Assembly: GCA_012026685.1 (NCBI GenBank)
Contig: VEOY01000185.1
Location: 1-50,211 of the forward strand
Source of the DNA: Nitrospirota bacterium
GTDB lineage: Bacteria > Nitrospirota > Thermodesulfovibrionia > Thermodesulfovibrionales > UBA6898
DNA: 50,211 bases
Direction of reading: 5' to 3'
The stretch's first letter is position 1, and the number at the start of each line of letters is the position of its first letter. The notes beneath the pieces are model-generated. The model was not told the DNA's origin. It saw nothing but the letters and a program-made list of their open reading frames with translations, and did not search any database. Both the position numbers and the translations under genes were made by a program. Shown piece after piece: positions 26,174 through 34,391 of this stretch.

Positions 26174-26977
26174 ATGGATTTTACCGAAGAACAACTGCAG
26201 CGCTACAGCAGGCATATAATTCTGCCGGAGGTTGGCGGGAAAGGCCAGGCCAAGATCGCTGGTGCGAAGGTCGTACTGATCGGCGCGGGCGGACTCGGCT
26301 GTCCTGTGGGATACTATCTGACCGCAGCCGGGGTCGGGACCATAGGCCTTATTGACAGCGATACGGTCGAGATGAGCAATCTCCAGAGACAGATCGCGCA
26401 TAACGTCAACACTATCGGCATGGCCAAGGTGGAGTCCGCTGCCAGGACTTTTTCAGCCCTGAATCCTGATGTCAAGGTCGTCCAGATGAAGGTGAGGATA
26501 TCAAAAGACAATATCATCGACCTTATTAAAGATTTCGATATCGTCGTTGATGGAAGTGACAATTTTCCGACAAGATATTTGGTGAACGACGCCTGTGTCA
26601 TGGCGGGGAAACCCTTGGTGAGCGGTGCTATCCTGAGGTTTGAAGGGCAGGTCACCACGATTATTCCCGGCAAGGGGCATTGTTATCGTTGTCTTTTCGA
26701 AGAGCCCCCTCCGCCGGGACTTGTGCCGTCATGTCAGGAGGCAGGTGTTCTCGGTGTCCTGCCCGGTGTCATCGGCGGTCTTCAGGCCACAGAGGTCCTG
26801 AAGCTTATCCTCGGCAAAGGAGAAACGCTCGTAGATGAACTTCTCATCTATAATGCGTTGAATACCTCTTTCCGTAAGGTCAGGGTCCCACGGAACCCTT
26901 TGTGTCCCATTTGCAGCGACCGTCCATCCATCACCAAACTCGTGGATTATAACGAGGGATACTGTACCCTCCCGTAG
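26174..26977 (+). CDS. MoeB/ThiF-family sulfur-carrier adenylyltransferase
   Basis: E1-like enzyme of 267 residues that adenylates the C-terminal glycine of small ubiquitin-like sulfur carriers (MoaD, ThiS, CysO type). It starts MDFTEEQLQRYSRHIILPEVG, typical of MoeB. The ATP loop is GAGGLGCPVG (37-46), followed by DSDTVEMSNLQRQ. Zinc cysteines are Cys170, Cys173, Cys244 and Cys247, with a conserved Cys187. No carrier gene is adjacent. A JAMM protease follows after 7 nt. Whether it serves molybdopterin, thiamine or cysteine synthesis cannot be decided here; the hom neighbour favours amino-acid sulfur (inference). Confidence 0.92.
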   Translation: MDFTEEQLQRYSRHIILPEVGGKGQAKIAGAKVVLIGAGGLGCPVGYYLTAAGVGTIGLIDSDTVEMSNLQRQIAHNVNTIGMAKVESAARTFSALNPDVKVVQMKVRISKDNIIDLIKDFDIVVDGSDNFPTRYLVNDACVMAGKPLVSGAILRFEGQVTTIIPGKGHCYRCLFEEPPPPGLVPSCQEAGVLGVLPGVIGGLQATEVLKLILGKGETLVDELLIYNALNTSFRKVRVPRNPLCPICSDRPSITKLVDYNEGYCTLP

Positions 26978-26984
26978 CTTTTGT

Positions 26985-27392
26985 ATGACTGAACTGATCA
27001 TCCCGAAAGATCTCTTCGAAACGATTCTTGACCATTGCAGGACTGCCCGTCCGAATGAAGCGTGCGGCATTCTGGCCGGAAGAGGTGAGCAGGTGAGCAG
27101 GGTATACGCCATGACGAACATTGAACCTTCCCCGGTCAGCTACTTCATGGACCCGGGTGAGCAGCTGCGTGTTCAAAAGGAAATGAGAGAGCGGGGCGAG
27201 GAAATGGTAGCCATCTATCATTCTCATCCCCAATCTCCGGCATATCCTTCGGTTAAGGATGTGACCCTTGCGTTCTACGAGGATTCCTTTTATGTAATCG
27301 TTAGTCTTTCTGAAGGCATTGTTAACGGGATGAAGGCTTTTTCCATCGTCGAGGGTACGGTCAGCGAAATCCCTCTCACGATAGCGGATTGA
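26985..27392 (+). CDS. JAMM/MPN+ metalloprotease (Mec/RadC-like)
   Basis: 135-residue zinc isopeptidase with the complete JAMM motif: Glu25 (NEACGIL), His79 and His81 (YHSHPQSPAYPS), Ser89 and Asp92. Bacterial stand-alone members such as mycobacterial Mec+ and its relatives process the C terminus of sulfur-carrier proteins or release cysteine from them. Pairing with the E1-like gene 7 nt upstream supports this role. It is the last gene before the riboswitch-controlled region. Confidence 0.9.
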   Translation: MTELIIPKDLFETILDHCRTARPNEACGILAGRGEQVSRVYAMTNIEPSPVSYFMDPGEQLRVQKEMRERGEEMVAIYHSHPQSPAYPSVKDVTLAFYEDSFYVIVSLSEGIVNGMKAFSIVEGTVSEIPLTIAD

Positions 27393-27398
27393 TTTCTA

Positions 27399-27427
27399 TT
27401 GACCGGACAATACGGATTTTTTAAAAT
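27399..27427 (+). promoter_or_regulatory. Promoter of the htpX transcript
   Basis: TTGACC (27399-27404), a 17-nt spacer and TAAAAT (27422-27427). The predicted start lies near 27434, exactly where the riboswitch P1 stem begins. Confidence 0.7.
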
Positions 27428-27433
27428 ATACTT

Positions 27434-27546
27434 GATAAAGGGGAGTAGCTCCCTGAGAGGTTGACTGGATCGTCAGCACGTCTGCAGCAGCAGGCCGGTC
27501 CATTCAGTTATACAGGAGATGGTGTATAACAGGCAAGACCTTTATC
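27434..27546 (+). promoter_or_regulatory. yybP-ykoY manganese riboswitch upstream of htpX
   Basis: Matches the Mn2+-sensing yybP-ykoY aptamer. The 5' element AAAGGGGAGTAGC and the 3' element GCAAGACCTTTATC are both present, and GATAAAGG (27434-27441) pairs perfectly with CCTTTATC (27539-27546) to form P1. The internal docking segment reads ATCGTCAGCACG followed by GCCGGTCC, comparable to GUCGUCAAUxCG and CCGGC of the known aptamers. An additional hairpin (GTTATACAG and GTGTATAAC) fills the last arm. The element lies just before a terminator and htpX. Confidence 0.93.
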
Positions 27547-27594
27547 CCGGCTGGTGAAAGGCGCATCTTCACACGGCAGGGGTAAGGGTTTTTT
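27539..27594 (+). terminator. Riboswitch expression platform (terminator) before htpX
   Basis: CCTTTATCCC (27539-27548) can pair with GGGGTAAGG (27579-27587) with one bulged base. An inner GTGAA/TTCAC stem lies inside, and six Ts follow at 27589-27594. The 5' strand of this terminator is the 3' strand of riboswitch P1, so ligand-stabilised P1 would prevent termination: a transcriptional ON switch. Confidence 0.8.
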
Positions 27595-27618
27595 AATTTG
27601 AGTACGAAGGAGGAATCA

Positions 27619-28458
27619 ATGAATACGGTAAAAACATTCATGCTAATGCTGTTTCTTACGCTTTTGCTGGTGTTCGGCGGGGCAGCGATCGGCGGACAGC
27701 GGGGGATGACCTATGCGCTGATGATGGCTTTTTTCATGAACTTCATCACGTATTTCTTCAGTGACAAGATCGTTCTGAGGATGTATCGCGCGCAGGAGGT
27801 TAGCGAGGCAGATGCGCCGGTCCTGTATCGCATTGTAAAAAGGCTCACCCAGAAGGCCGGCATGCCCATGCCGAAGGTCTACATCATCCCGGACGATTCG
27901 CCGAATGCGTTTGCTACGGGTCGGAGTCCGAAACATGCCGCGGTAGCAGCTACCGAGGGGATCATGCGGATATTAAGTGAGGATGAGCTTGCGGGGGTCA
28001 TGGCCCATGAACTGGCGCATGTAAGGCACAGGGATATTCTCATCGGCACGATCGCCGCGACAATAGCGGGCGCCATCAGCTACCTGGCACAGATGGCGTT
28101 CTTCTTTGGAGGCAGGAGCGACGATGACGAGGGTGGAAATCCTTTCGTGGCGATTCTCATGATGATCCTTGCGCCTATAGCCGCGATGCTGATACAGATG
28201 GCGATATCCCGTTCGCGGGAATATGCAGCCGATGCCGGAGGCGCACAGCTTCATGGTAATCCCATGGCACTCGCAAATGCGCTCAGAAAATTGCATGAAG
28301 GATCTCAGGCCATCCCAATGCATGCAACCCCCGCGACTTCCCATATGATGATCGTCAACCCGCTTTCGGGGGGGGCAATGATGAGACTGTTCAGCACGCA
28401 TCCGCCGGTCGAGGAAAGGATCGCAAGGCTTCAGTCCATGAGAATAGGCAGCATGTAA
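27619..28458 (+). CDS. htpX: Membrane M48 metalloprotease HtpX
   Basis: Inner-membrane zinc endopeptidase that degrades misfolded membrane proteins. The product is 279 residues from ATG 27619, which follows AAGGAGG; an in-frame TTG at 27598 is disfavoured. Two N-terminal membrane helices are followed by the active site HELAH (His130, Glu131, His134) and the third ligand Glu201 in [11 protein letters not shown]; two further helices lie between them, and the end is [12 protein letters not shown]. The unusual feature is control by a Mn2+ riboswitch with terminator. Confidence 0.95.
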   Translation: MNTVKTFMLMLFLTLLLVFGGAAIGGQRGMTYALMMAFFMNFITYFFSDKIVLRMYRAQEVSEADAPVLYRIVKRLTQKAGMPMPKVYIIPDDSPNAFATGRSPKHAAVAATEGIMRILSEDELAGVMAHELAHVRHRDILIGTIAATIAGAISYLAQMAFFFGGRSDDDEGGNPFVAILMMILAPIAAMLIQMAISRSREYAADAGGAQLHGNPMALANALRKLHEGSQAIPMHATPATSHMMIVNPLSGGAMMRLFSTHPPVEERIARLQSMRIGSM

Positions 28459-28561
28459 GCTACAGGGACCAAGGCTCTTCGCCCTGACACTCGTCCCGGG
28501 AGACGGAGATGGTTGTAGGTCACAAAAACTGATTTTTTGAGATAATTCGGTGTGTTCGGAT
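28459..28561. other. Spacer between htpX and the second riboswitch
   Basis: About 100 nt without a gene or a clear terminator for htpX. It carries the extended -10 box at 28538-28546. Together with the riboswitch and its terminator it forms the 305-nt gap between htpX and the ATPase gene. Confidence 0.5.
28538..28546 (+). promoter_or_regulatory. Possible extended -10 promoter of the ATPase transcript
   Basis: TGA-GATAAT lies about 15 nt before the riboswitch P1 stem. No good -35 box is seen (GGTCAC at the expected place). If it is inactive, the second riboswitch would act on read-through from htpX. Confidence 0.4.
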
Positions 28562-28657
28562 GTAAAGGGGAGTAGCTGGACAGTGACTGTCGTCAATACG
28601 TCCGCCTGAGGTGGACCGGCGTCACTGGTCAGATAACCTGACAAGCAAGACCTTTAC
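28562..28657 (+). promoter_or_regulatory. yybP-ykoY manganese riboswitch upstream of P-type ATPase
   Basis: A second, independent copy of the Mn2+ aptamer. GTAAAGG (28562-28568) pairs with CCTTTAC (28651-28657) as P1. The conserved parts are AAAGGGGAGTAGC, TGTCGTCAATACG, ACCGGCG and ACAAGCAAGACC. The peripheral arms differ from the first copy, so this is not a recent tandem duplication of the whole element. Confidence 0.94.
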
Positions 28658-28709
28658 TGCAATTAATATGTGCGATAGGCTATTAGTTGTATTAGAGGTC
28701 TTTTCTTTT
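28647..28709 (+). terminator. Riboswitch expression platform (terminator) before the ATPase
   Basis: AAGACCT (28647-28653), which belongs to the aptamer 3' strand, can pair with AGGTCTT (28696-28702). TTTTCTTTT follows at 28701-28709. As with the first riboswitch, the terminator competes with P1, predicting that ligand binding allows transcription of the ATPase. Confidence 0.7.
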
Positions 28710-28763
28710 GGACGTGAATATGGTCGTTATGTCGGAGAAGCCGAATGAACGGGGAAGGAAATC

Positions 28764-31403
28764 ATGCGCTGGCACCAACACGGTATAAAAGAGATCCTAG
28801 AGAAATTGGATTCGTCAGCTCAGGGGATATCGTCAAAAGAAGCGTTGAAGCGATTCGAAGCGTTCGGACCTAATGAGCTGAAGGAAAAGAAAAAGAAGAC
28901 GCCGTTCATGATGCTCCTTGATCAGTTCAGGGATTTCATGATCCTTGTCCTTGTTGTGGCTGCTGTCATCTCGGGTTTCATCGGCGAACTTTCGGACACC
29001 GTTGCCATTATCGTCATCGTCGTTCTTAACGCGGTCATCGGCTTCATTCAGGAATACCGCGCTGAGCAGGCCATGGCAGCCCTTAAAAAGATGTCTGCGC
29101 CGTCTGCCACGGTCATACGGGAGGGCCTGCCAGCGGTCATCGCGGCATCTCATCTCGTTCCCGGAGATCTCATCGTTCTTGAGGCCGGAAATATTGTCCC
29201 GGCAGACGCGAGATTGATAGAGTCTGCTCAACTGAAAGTGGAGGAAGCAGCTCTTACCGGGGAATCCATTCCAGTTGATAAACGGACGGAAACGCTGCGT
29301 GACGAACAGCTGCCGGTCGGAGACAGGAATAACATGGCATATAAGGGCACATTCGTTACCTACGGACGCGGCAAGGGTATCGTTGCGGCAACGGGAATGG
29401 ATACGGAGCTTGGCCACATTGCCAGGATGCTTCAGGAGGAGGAAGAGGTGAAGACCCCTCTTCAGAAAAGGCTTGCCGGGTTCGGCCAAAAACTTGCCAT
29501 TGCTGTCCTTGCAATATGCGCCGTTGTCTTCGCTATCGGTATCATGCGCGGAGAGCCCCCCCTGCTGATGCTGCTCACTGCCATCTCTCTGGCTGTTGCG
29601 GCAATACCTGAGGCCCTTCCCGCAGTGATAACTATTTCGCTCGCTCTCGGGGCCAAGAAGCTGGTAAAGCAGAATGCTTTGATCAGAAAGCTGCCGGCCG
29701 TGGAGACGCTTGGTTCGGTAACGTATATCTGCTCTGACAAGACAGGGACGCTCACGTTGAACCGGATGTCTGTTGAGGAGATGTACGCTGACGGGAAAAT
29801 AGTCACAAGTCAGTCGCTGGGAGCCGGGAATGAAGAGAAAACAACGGATATCTCACGCAGCACGCCTTATCACCCGCTTCTGATCGCCCTTGCACTGAGT
29901 AACGACGTCCGTAAGGATGGCGCAGGCAGTGTTATTGGCGATCCGACGGAAGTCGCACTTTACAATATCGCCGGGGAAAACGGTTTTAAAAAGAATGAGG
30001 TTGAGGGTCTCCATGTTCGAGTAGCGGAGATTCCGTTTGATTCTGACAGAAAGCTCATGACAACAATTCATGCGTGGAACGAGGGATTTGTTTCTTTCAC
30101 GAAGGGCGCGATAGATGTCCTGATAGACAGGGCGGACATGATATTGACCTCAAGGGGTCCCGAACCCATAAACAAGGAGGAAATTCATCGGGTCAATGAC
30201 AGGATGGCGGCCGATGGCCTGAGAGTGCTCGGCATTGCCATGAGGAAATGGGATGCAGTCCCGAATGATATGTCGCCTGAATATGTGGAAGCAGACCTGA
30301 CGGTGTTAGGTCTTGTCGGCATTATGGACCCCCCGAGGGATGAGGCAAAAGAGGCGGTCAGGGTGTGCAGAACGGCAGGCATAAAGCCGGTCATGATAAC
30401 CGGCGATCATCCCCTTACCGCAAGAGCCATAGCCAGAAGGCTGGACATTCTGGAGGATGATTCAAGGGCGATAATCACGGGGAAAGAGCTCGATAAACTG
30501 TCATTGGAGGAATTTGAAGAAAAGGTTGAGCATATCAGGGTCTATGCGAGGGTCGCACCTGAACAGAAGTTAAAGATAGTCAAGGCACTCCAGGACAAGG
30601 GACAGTTTGTTGCCATGACAGGTGACGGGGTAAACGATGCCCCGGCGCTGAAAAGAGCGGACATCGGCATTGCGATGGGGATTACCGGCACAGATGTCTC
30701 CAAGGAAGCTGCACATATGATACTTCTCGACGACAATTTCGCTACCATTGTGAAAGCCGTCAGGGAAGGTCGCAAGATTTATGATAACATCAGAAAATTC
30801 ATAAAATATCTCCTTACAACGAATTCGGGCGAGATATGGACCCTTTTCCTTGCTCCGCTGGTAGGCCTTCCTGTACCCCTTCTGCCCATCCACATACTCT
30901 GGATAAACCTGGTGACTGACGGGCTTCCGGCACTCGCACTCTCCGTTGAGCCTGCAGAAGGGGATGTTATGAGCAGACCTCCGCGGCATCCGAAAGAAAG
31001 TCTGTTCGCCCACGGTCTTGGCGCCCATGCGATCTGGGTCGGCCTCTTAATGGCCGGCGTTGTTCTCTTAGTTCAGGCATGGGCTATCAGGACGGAACAC
31101 GTTCACTGGCAGACCATGGTATTTACCGTGCTCTGCCTGACACAGCTTGGACATGTCCTGGCCATACGGTCGGAAAAAGAATCATTGTTCAAGATAGGGA
31201 TATTTTCCAATAGGTATCTTCTCTGTGCGGTCCTCCTGACCTTCGCCCTGCAGATGGCTACAGTATACGTGCCGGTACTTCAGCCGATATTCAAGACTGA
31301 GTCCCTGACCCTGAACGAATTCGTTATAACGATCCTGCTTTCATCGGTGGTGTTCATTGCCGTCGAGATGGAAAAACTTTTAAAGCGAAAAAAAGCCTTC
31401 TGA
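28764..31403 (+). CDS. SERCA/PMR1-like P-type cation-transporting ATPase (probable Mn2+/Ca2+ exporter)
   Basis: P2-type ATPase of 879 residues with a cation-ATPase N-terminal domain, an actuator loop ALTGESIPV, phosphorylated Asp325 in CSDKTGTLT and a hinge GDGVNDAPALK. Ion-site residues resemble SERCA: M4 PEALP (Glu283), M5 TTNSGE (Asn687, Glu690) and M6 WINLVTDG (Asn715, Asp719). By hand alignment the M8 position of SERCA Glu908 is Gln, which is tentative. The family exports Ca2+ or Mn2+. The Mn2+ riboswitch directly upstream argues for Mn2+, as for riboswitch-controlled homologues in other bacteria. GGGGAAGGA precedes the ATG. Confidence 0.93.
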   Translation: MRWHQHGIKEILEKLDSSAQGISSKEALKRFEAFGPNELKEKKKKTPFMMLLDQFRDFMILVLVVAAVISGFIGELSDTVAIIVIVVLNAVIGFIQEYRAEQAMAALKKMSAPSATVIREGLPAVIAASHLVPGDLIVLEAGNIVPADARLIESAQLKVEEAALTGESIPVDKRTETLRDEQLPVGDRNNMAYKGTFVTYGRGKGIVAATGMDTELGHIARMLQEEEEVKTPLQKRLAGFGQKLAIAVLAICAVVFAIGIMRGEPPLLMLLTAISLAVAAIPEALPAVITISLALGAKKLVKQNALIRKLPAVETLGSVTYICSDKTGTLTLNRMSVEEMYADGKIVTSQSLGAGNEEKTTDISRSTPYHPLLIALALSNDVRKDGAGSVIGDPTEVALYNIAGENGFKKNEVEGLHVRVAEIPFDSDRKLMTTIHAWNEGFVSFTKGAIDVLIDRADMILTSRGPEPINKEEIHRVNDRMAADGLRVLGIAMRKWDAVPNDMSPEYVEADLTVLGLVGIMDPPRDEAKEAVRVCRTAGIKPVMITGDHPLTARAIARRLDILEDDSRAIITGKELDKLSLEEFEEKVEHIRVYARVAPEQKLKIVKALQDKGQFVAMTGDGVNDAPALKRADIGIAMGITGTDVSKEAAHMILLDDNFATIVKAVREGRKIYDNIRKFIKYLLTTNSGEIWTLFLAPLVGLPVPLLPIHILWINLVTDGLPALALSVEPAEGDVMSRPPRHPKESLFAHGLGAHAIWVGLLMAGVVLLVQAWAIRTEHVHWQTMVFTVLCLTQLGHVLAIRSEKESLFKIGIFSNRYLLCAVLLTFALQMATVYVPVLQPIFKTESLTLNEFVITILLSSVVFIAVEMEKLLKRKKAF

Positions 31404-31405
31404 GG

Positions 31406-31426
31406 TAAAATGTATGACCCATACAT
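31406..31426 (+). promoter_or_regulatory. TAAAAT box with palindrome upstream of purC
   Basis: TAAAAT (31406-31411) overlaps a perfect inverted repeat ATGTATG-ACC-CATACAT (31410-31426), placed 17 nt before the purC start. It looks like an operator over a start site, but there is no good -35 box and no U-tract, so it is only a candidate. Confidence 0.3.
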
Positions 31427-31443
31427 GACGCGAGGAGAGATCA

Positions 31444-32322
31444 ATGGATGACGTTCTTCTTCAGACCAATATGTCTGACATCACATTCCTGAGAAAAGGG
31501 AAGGTACGTGATATCTATGAGATAGAGGATTATCTGCTGCTGATTGCATCAGACCGCATATCTGCTTTCGACGTGGTCCTGCCGAACGGCATTCCGGGCA
31601 AGGGACGCGTACTGACGCAAATATCCCTCTACTGGTTCCGCCAGATGGAGGGTACTATCAAGAACCATATTGTGGCCACAGAAGTGAAGGATTATCCCGC
31701 GGTCTGCCACAAATATGCTGACCAGCTTGAAGGCAGAAGCATGCTCGTGAAAAAGGCAGCGCCCATGCCGGTGGAGTGTATTGTAAGGGGATATCTCTCG
31801 GGGTCAGGCTGGAAGGAGTACCAGAAGAGCGGCACGGTATGCAAGATGAAGCTGCCTGGGGGGCTGGTCGAGTCCTCAAAGCTGCCTGAACCGATATTTA
31901 CACCAAGCACCAAAGCAGAAGAAGGGCATGACATCAACATATCCTATGAGGAAATGGCAGAGATTGTCGGCAGGGACACTGCGGAAAAACTGAAGGACGT
32001 GAGTTTGAAGGTTTATACAAAAGCACGTGATATTGCCGAAGAGAAAGGTATTATTATTGCGGATACCAAGTTCGAGTTCGGTGTAGTCGATGGCGAACTG
32101 ATCCTCATCGACGAAGTGCTGACACCTGATTCATCCCGGTTCTGGTCAGCCAGAACCTATCAGCCCGGAAAGGGACAGGACAGCTATGACAAGCAGATCA
32201 TTCGTGACTACCTCCTGACGCTCGAATGGGACCAGACCTACCCCGGTCCGGTGCTTCCCGACGACATCGTCAGGAAAGCAATAGCCCGATACAAGGAAAT
32301 ATACGAGATCATTACAGGATAA
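31444..32322 (+). CDS. purC: Phosphoribosylaminoimidazole-succinocarboxamide synthase
   Basis: SAICAR synthetase of purine synthesis. The 292-residue product is of the longer ADE1-like type (about 290-305) rather than the short 237-residue bacterial form. Motifs are KGKVRDIYE near residue 20, [56 protein letters not shown] and [22 protein letters not shown] precedes the ATG. It is separate from purN at 4072; no other pur genes are in the window. Confidence 0.97.
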   Translation: MDDVLLQTNMSDITFLRKGKVRDIYEIEDYLLLIASDRISAFDVVLPNGIPGKGRVLTQISLYWFRQMEGTIKNHIVATEVKDYPAVCHKYADQLEGRSMLVKKAAPMPVECIVRGYLSGSGWKEYQKSGTVCKMKLPGGLVESSKLPEPIFTPSTKAEEGHDINISYEEMAEIVGRDTAEKLKDVSLKVYTKARDIAEEKGIIIADTKFEFGVVDGELILIDEVLTPDSSRFWSARTYQPGKGQDSYDKQIIRDYLLTLEWDQTYPGPVLPDDIVRKAIARYKEIYEIITG

Positions 32323-32418
32323 ATCGCCGCATTTCATTATTGGCGCACCACGAAACAGAGCCGCACAGCCGTTGCGTAGTTGTCAGAAAATGCTGTACTG
32401 AGACAGTCCTGCGGGACG

Positions 32419-33171
32419 TTATTTGGCAGACTTATAGAGAAGCATTCCTATATATTTATTGATCGGGTTGCTGCGGTGGAGAAAGGGAAGGGCCGGTTTT
32501 CTGCGGGCACCGAGTTTCTGCATCTCCCACTTTAGGTCCTTATTTTCAGGGTCATGTTTCAGGCCCTTTTGAAATACGCTGATCGCCTCGGATTTTTTTC
32601 TGCCTTTGAGGTATGCCCGGCCGAGATTAAGATAAAAGACAGGATAGAAGAACTCCGCTCCAAACGGCATGGATGTTTCAAGTGATTTAACGGCTGCCTC
32701 GCAGATTGCAATGCCTTCACGCGGATTATTCTCAACGATGGCGATAAGACAGCCGTAGTAGGACAGGAGAAAGGGATCAGAAGGGAATTTGGCAAGAGCT
32801 TCTCTCAGGGTTTCAAGGGCCTGCTTGCTGTTTCCTCTTCGCAGGAGCTGCTGAACTTCAGAAAAGAAATCGGATTTGCCTTTCTGCTTTCTTAACTGTT
32901 CTGCCGCGAATTCATCGATGGCAGATTTGTGGTGGCGTTCCATCATGGAACCGAGCCGTGACTCAAAATCCTTCAGTTTGGTCAGATGTCCGTAATCGGA
33001 TTTCTTGGATTTTACCACCTTACCCTTCAGGTAGATGTTGGATATGATTTTGCAGGTTTTTTTGCCCATATCCTCGGTCTGGACGTGATAGGTAATATTA
33101 TCCACGGTGATATTGCTGCTGAATTCATGGAGCTTCCTGGATGTGACCTTGATGGTGTCTTTATCAGCCAT
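32419..33171 (-). CDS. TPR-containing cytoplasmic protein of unknown function
   Basis: 250 residues. The N-terminal part (about 1-75) has a beta-rich segment, VDNITYHVQTEDMGKKTCKIISNIYLKGKVV, that I recognise only as a recurrent uncharacterised domain. A charged linker precedes two or three TPR units (NSKQALETLREALAKFPSDP, FFYPVFYLNLGRAYLKGRKKSEAISVFQKGLKHDPENKDL). The basic tail ends PINKYIGMLLYKSAK. There is no signal peptide. A TAGAAT box lies 5 nt before the ATG with no Shine-Dalgarno sequence. It is convergent with purC and downstream of ribD. Confidence 0.8.
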   Translation of the reverse strand: MADKDTIKVTSRKLHEFSSNITVDNITYHVQTEDMGKKTCKIISNIYLKGKVVKSKKSDYGHLTKLKDFESRLGSMMERHHKSAIDEFAAEQLRKQKGKSDFFSEVQQLLRRGNSKQALETLREALAKFPSDPFLLSYYGCLIAIVENNPREGIAICEAAVKSLETSMPFGAEFFYPVFYLNLGRAYLKGRKKSEAISVFQKGLKHDPENKDLKWEMQKLGARRKPALPFLHRSNPINKYIGMLLYKSAK

Positions 33172-33176
33172 GACTC

Positions 33177-33185
33177 ATTCTATCA
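33177..33185 (-). promoter_or_regulatory. Extended -10 box abutting the TPR gene
   Basis: TGA-TAGAAT on the minus strand, 5 nt before the ATG at 33171. This would give a leaderless transcript. No -35 box is recognised. Confidence 0.4.
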
Positions 33186-33243
33186 AAATCCTGCAATAAA
33201 TCGGCTAATTGTTTTCTTTGCCTATGAATGCTGTAGGACAAGA

Positions 33244-34323
33244 TCACGTCAGGTAACCTTCGAACAGGAAGTCGTCCCCAAGACGACGCACCCTGGTCCT
33301 CCGGAGCAAGACAGCATTGTTAAGACTTCTGAATACTTTTCCCCCGACAGCCGGGAACGAATCTTTCCCGCCGATGATCTTTGGGGCAATAAAGAACATG
33401 ACTTTGTCCACGATGCCGGCTTCAAGACAGGAGGAGTTGAGAGATGCGCCTCCTTCGATGAGAACAGAGGTGATTCCCATCATGTAAAGCTTCTCCATCA
33501 GCCTGTTGAGATCGACCCGTTCCGGTTCATGCTCAATAAAAAGAGCTCCTTTCTCTTTCAGGCTTTTTTTCCTGCGAAAAGACGCTCCCGTTCTGGTGAC
33601 TATCACGGTCGGGGGGGGGCAGGACAGAACACGGGCATCAGGGGATATTTCGCATTCGGGGTCAAGAATGACCCGTGTCGGGTCTTTTCTCCTCCCTGTC
33701 CTGCAGGTAAGTTGAGGATCGTCTGCCTTCACCGTGCCAATCGCGGTCAAAACGGCATCGACACTTCCGCGCAGACGATGGACCTCTCTGCGCGCTGCTT
33801 CGCCCGTGATCCACTTGGACTCACCAGACGGGGTAGCTATTTTCCCGTCGAGTGTCATGGCGACCTTCAGTATGACAAAGGGGGACCGCTTCGTGATATG
33901 TTTAATGTAGAATTCATTAAGATCCCTGGCTTTTTTATCGAGAACCCCGCTGACTACTGTTATGCCGGCTGTCCTCAGCTCTTCCAGGCCTCTCCCTGAC
34001 ACCTTCGGGTTGGGATCGCTCATGGCGACAACCACTCTGTCGATCTTGGATCTGATGATCCTTTCCGTGCAGGGAGGGGTGCGCTTGTCCTTGTGACAGC
34101 AGGGTTCAAGGGTCACGTAAAGGGTAGCGCCCTCTGCCCGGTCTCCGGCTGCATCAAGAGCGATCACCTCGGCATGCGGTGTCCCTGCTTTTTTGTGGTA
34201 TCCTTCGGAGATGATTCTGCCCCTTTTGACAACGACTGCTCCAACCATGGGGTTGGGACTCGTCCTGCCGCGTGCGCGCCGGGCAAGGGAAAGAGCACGC
34301 CTCATATAGATGACATCATGCAT
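33244..34323 (-). CDS. ribD: Bifunctional riboflavin deaminase/reductase
   Basis: Pyrimidine deaminase plus 5-amino-6-(5-phosphoribosylamino)uracil reductase, two steps of riboflavin synthesis. The product is 359 residues. The deaminase domain (1-145) has SPNPMVGAVVV, zinc ligand HAEV and LEPCCHKDKRTPPC. The reductase domain (about 150-359) has KVAMTLDGKIATPSGESKWITG, VLTAIGTVKADDPQLTCR and VLIEGGASLNSS. There is no other rib gene in the window, so it is an isolated copy. The ribosome site is weak. Confidence 0.96.
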   Translation of the reverse strand: MHDVIYMRRALSLARRARGRTSPNPMVGAVVVKRGRIISEGYHKKAGTPHAEVIALDAAGDRAEGATLYVTLEPCCHKDKRTPPCTERIIRSKIDRVVVAMSDPNPKVSGRGLEELRTAGITVVSGVLDKKARDLNEFYIKHITKRSPFVILKVAMTLDGKIATPSGESKWITGEAARREVHRLRGSVDAVLTAIGTVKADDPQLTCRTGRRKDPTRVILDPECEISPDARVLSCPPPTVIVTRTGASFRRKKSLKEKGALFIEHEPERVDLNRLMEKLYMMGITSVLIEGGASLNSSCLEAGIVDKVMFFIAPKIIGGKDSFPAVGGKVFRSLNNAVLLRRTRVRRLGDDFLFEGYLT

Positions 34324-34391
34324 CGTCTAAAGCATACCATAAAGCAATTTTCGCAGGGGAGAGGTCCCGGGGTTTCGTTCGACGGGAGGTG

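Noticed and set aside
32323-32418. Possible bidirectional terminator between purC and the TPR gene
   Set aside because: There are only short imperfect repeats and no T- or A-run on either side.
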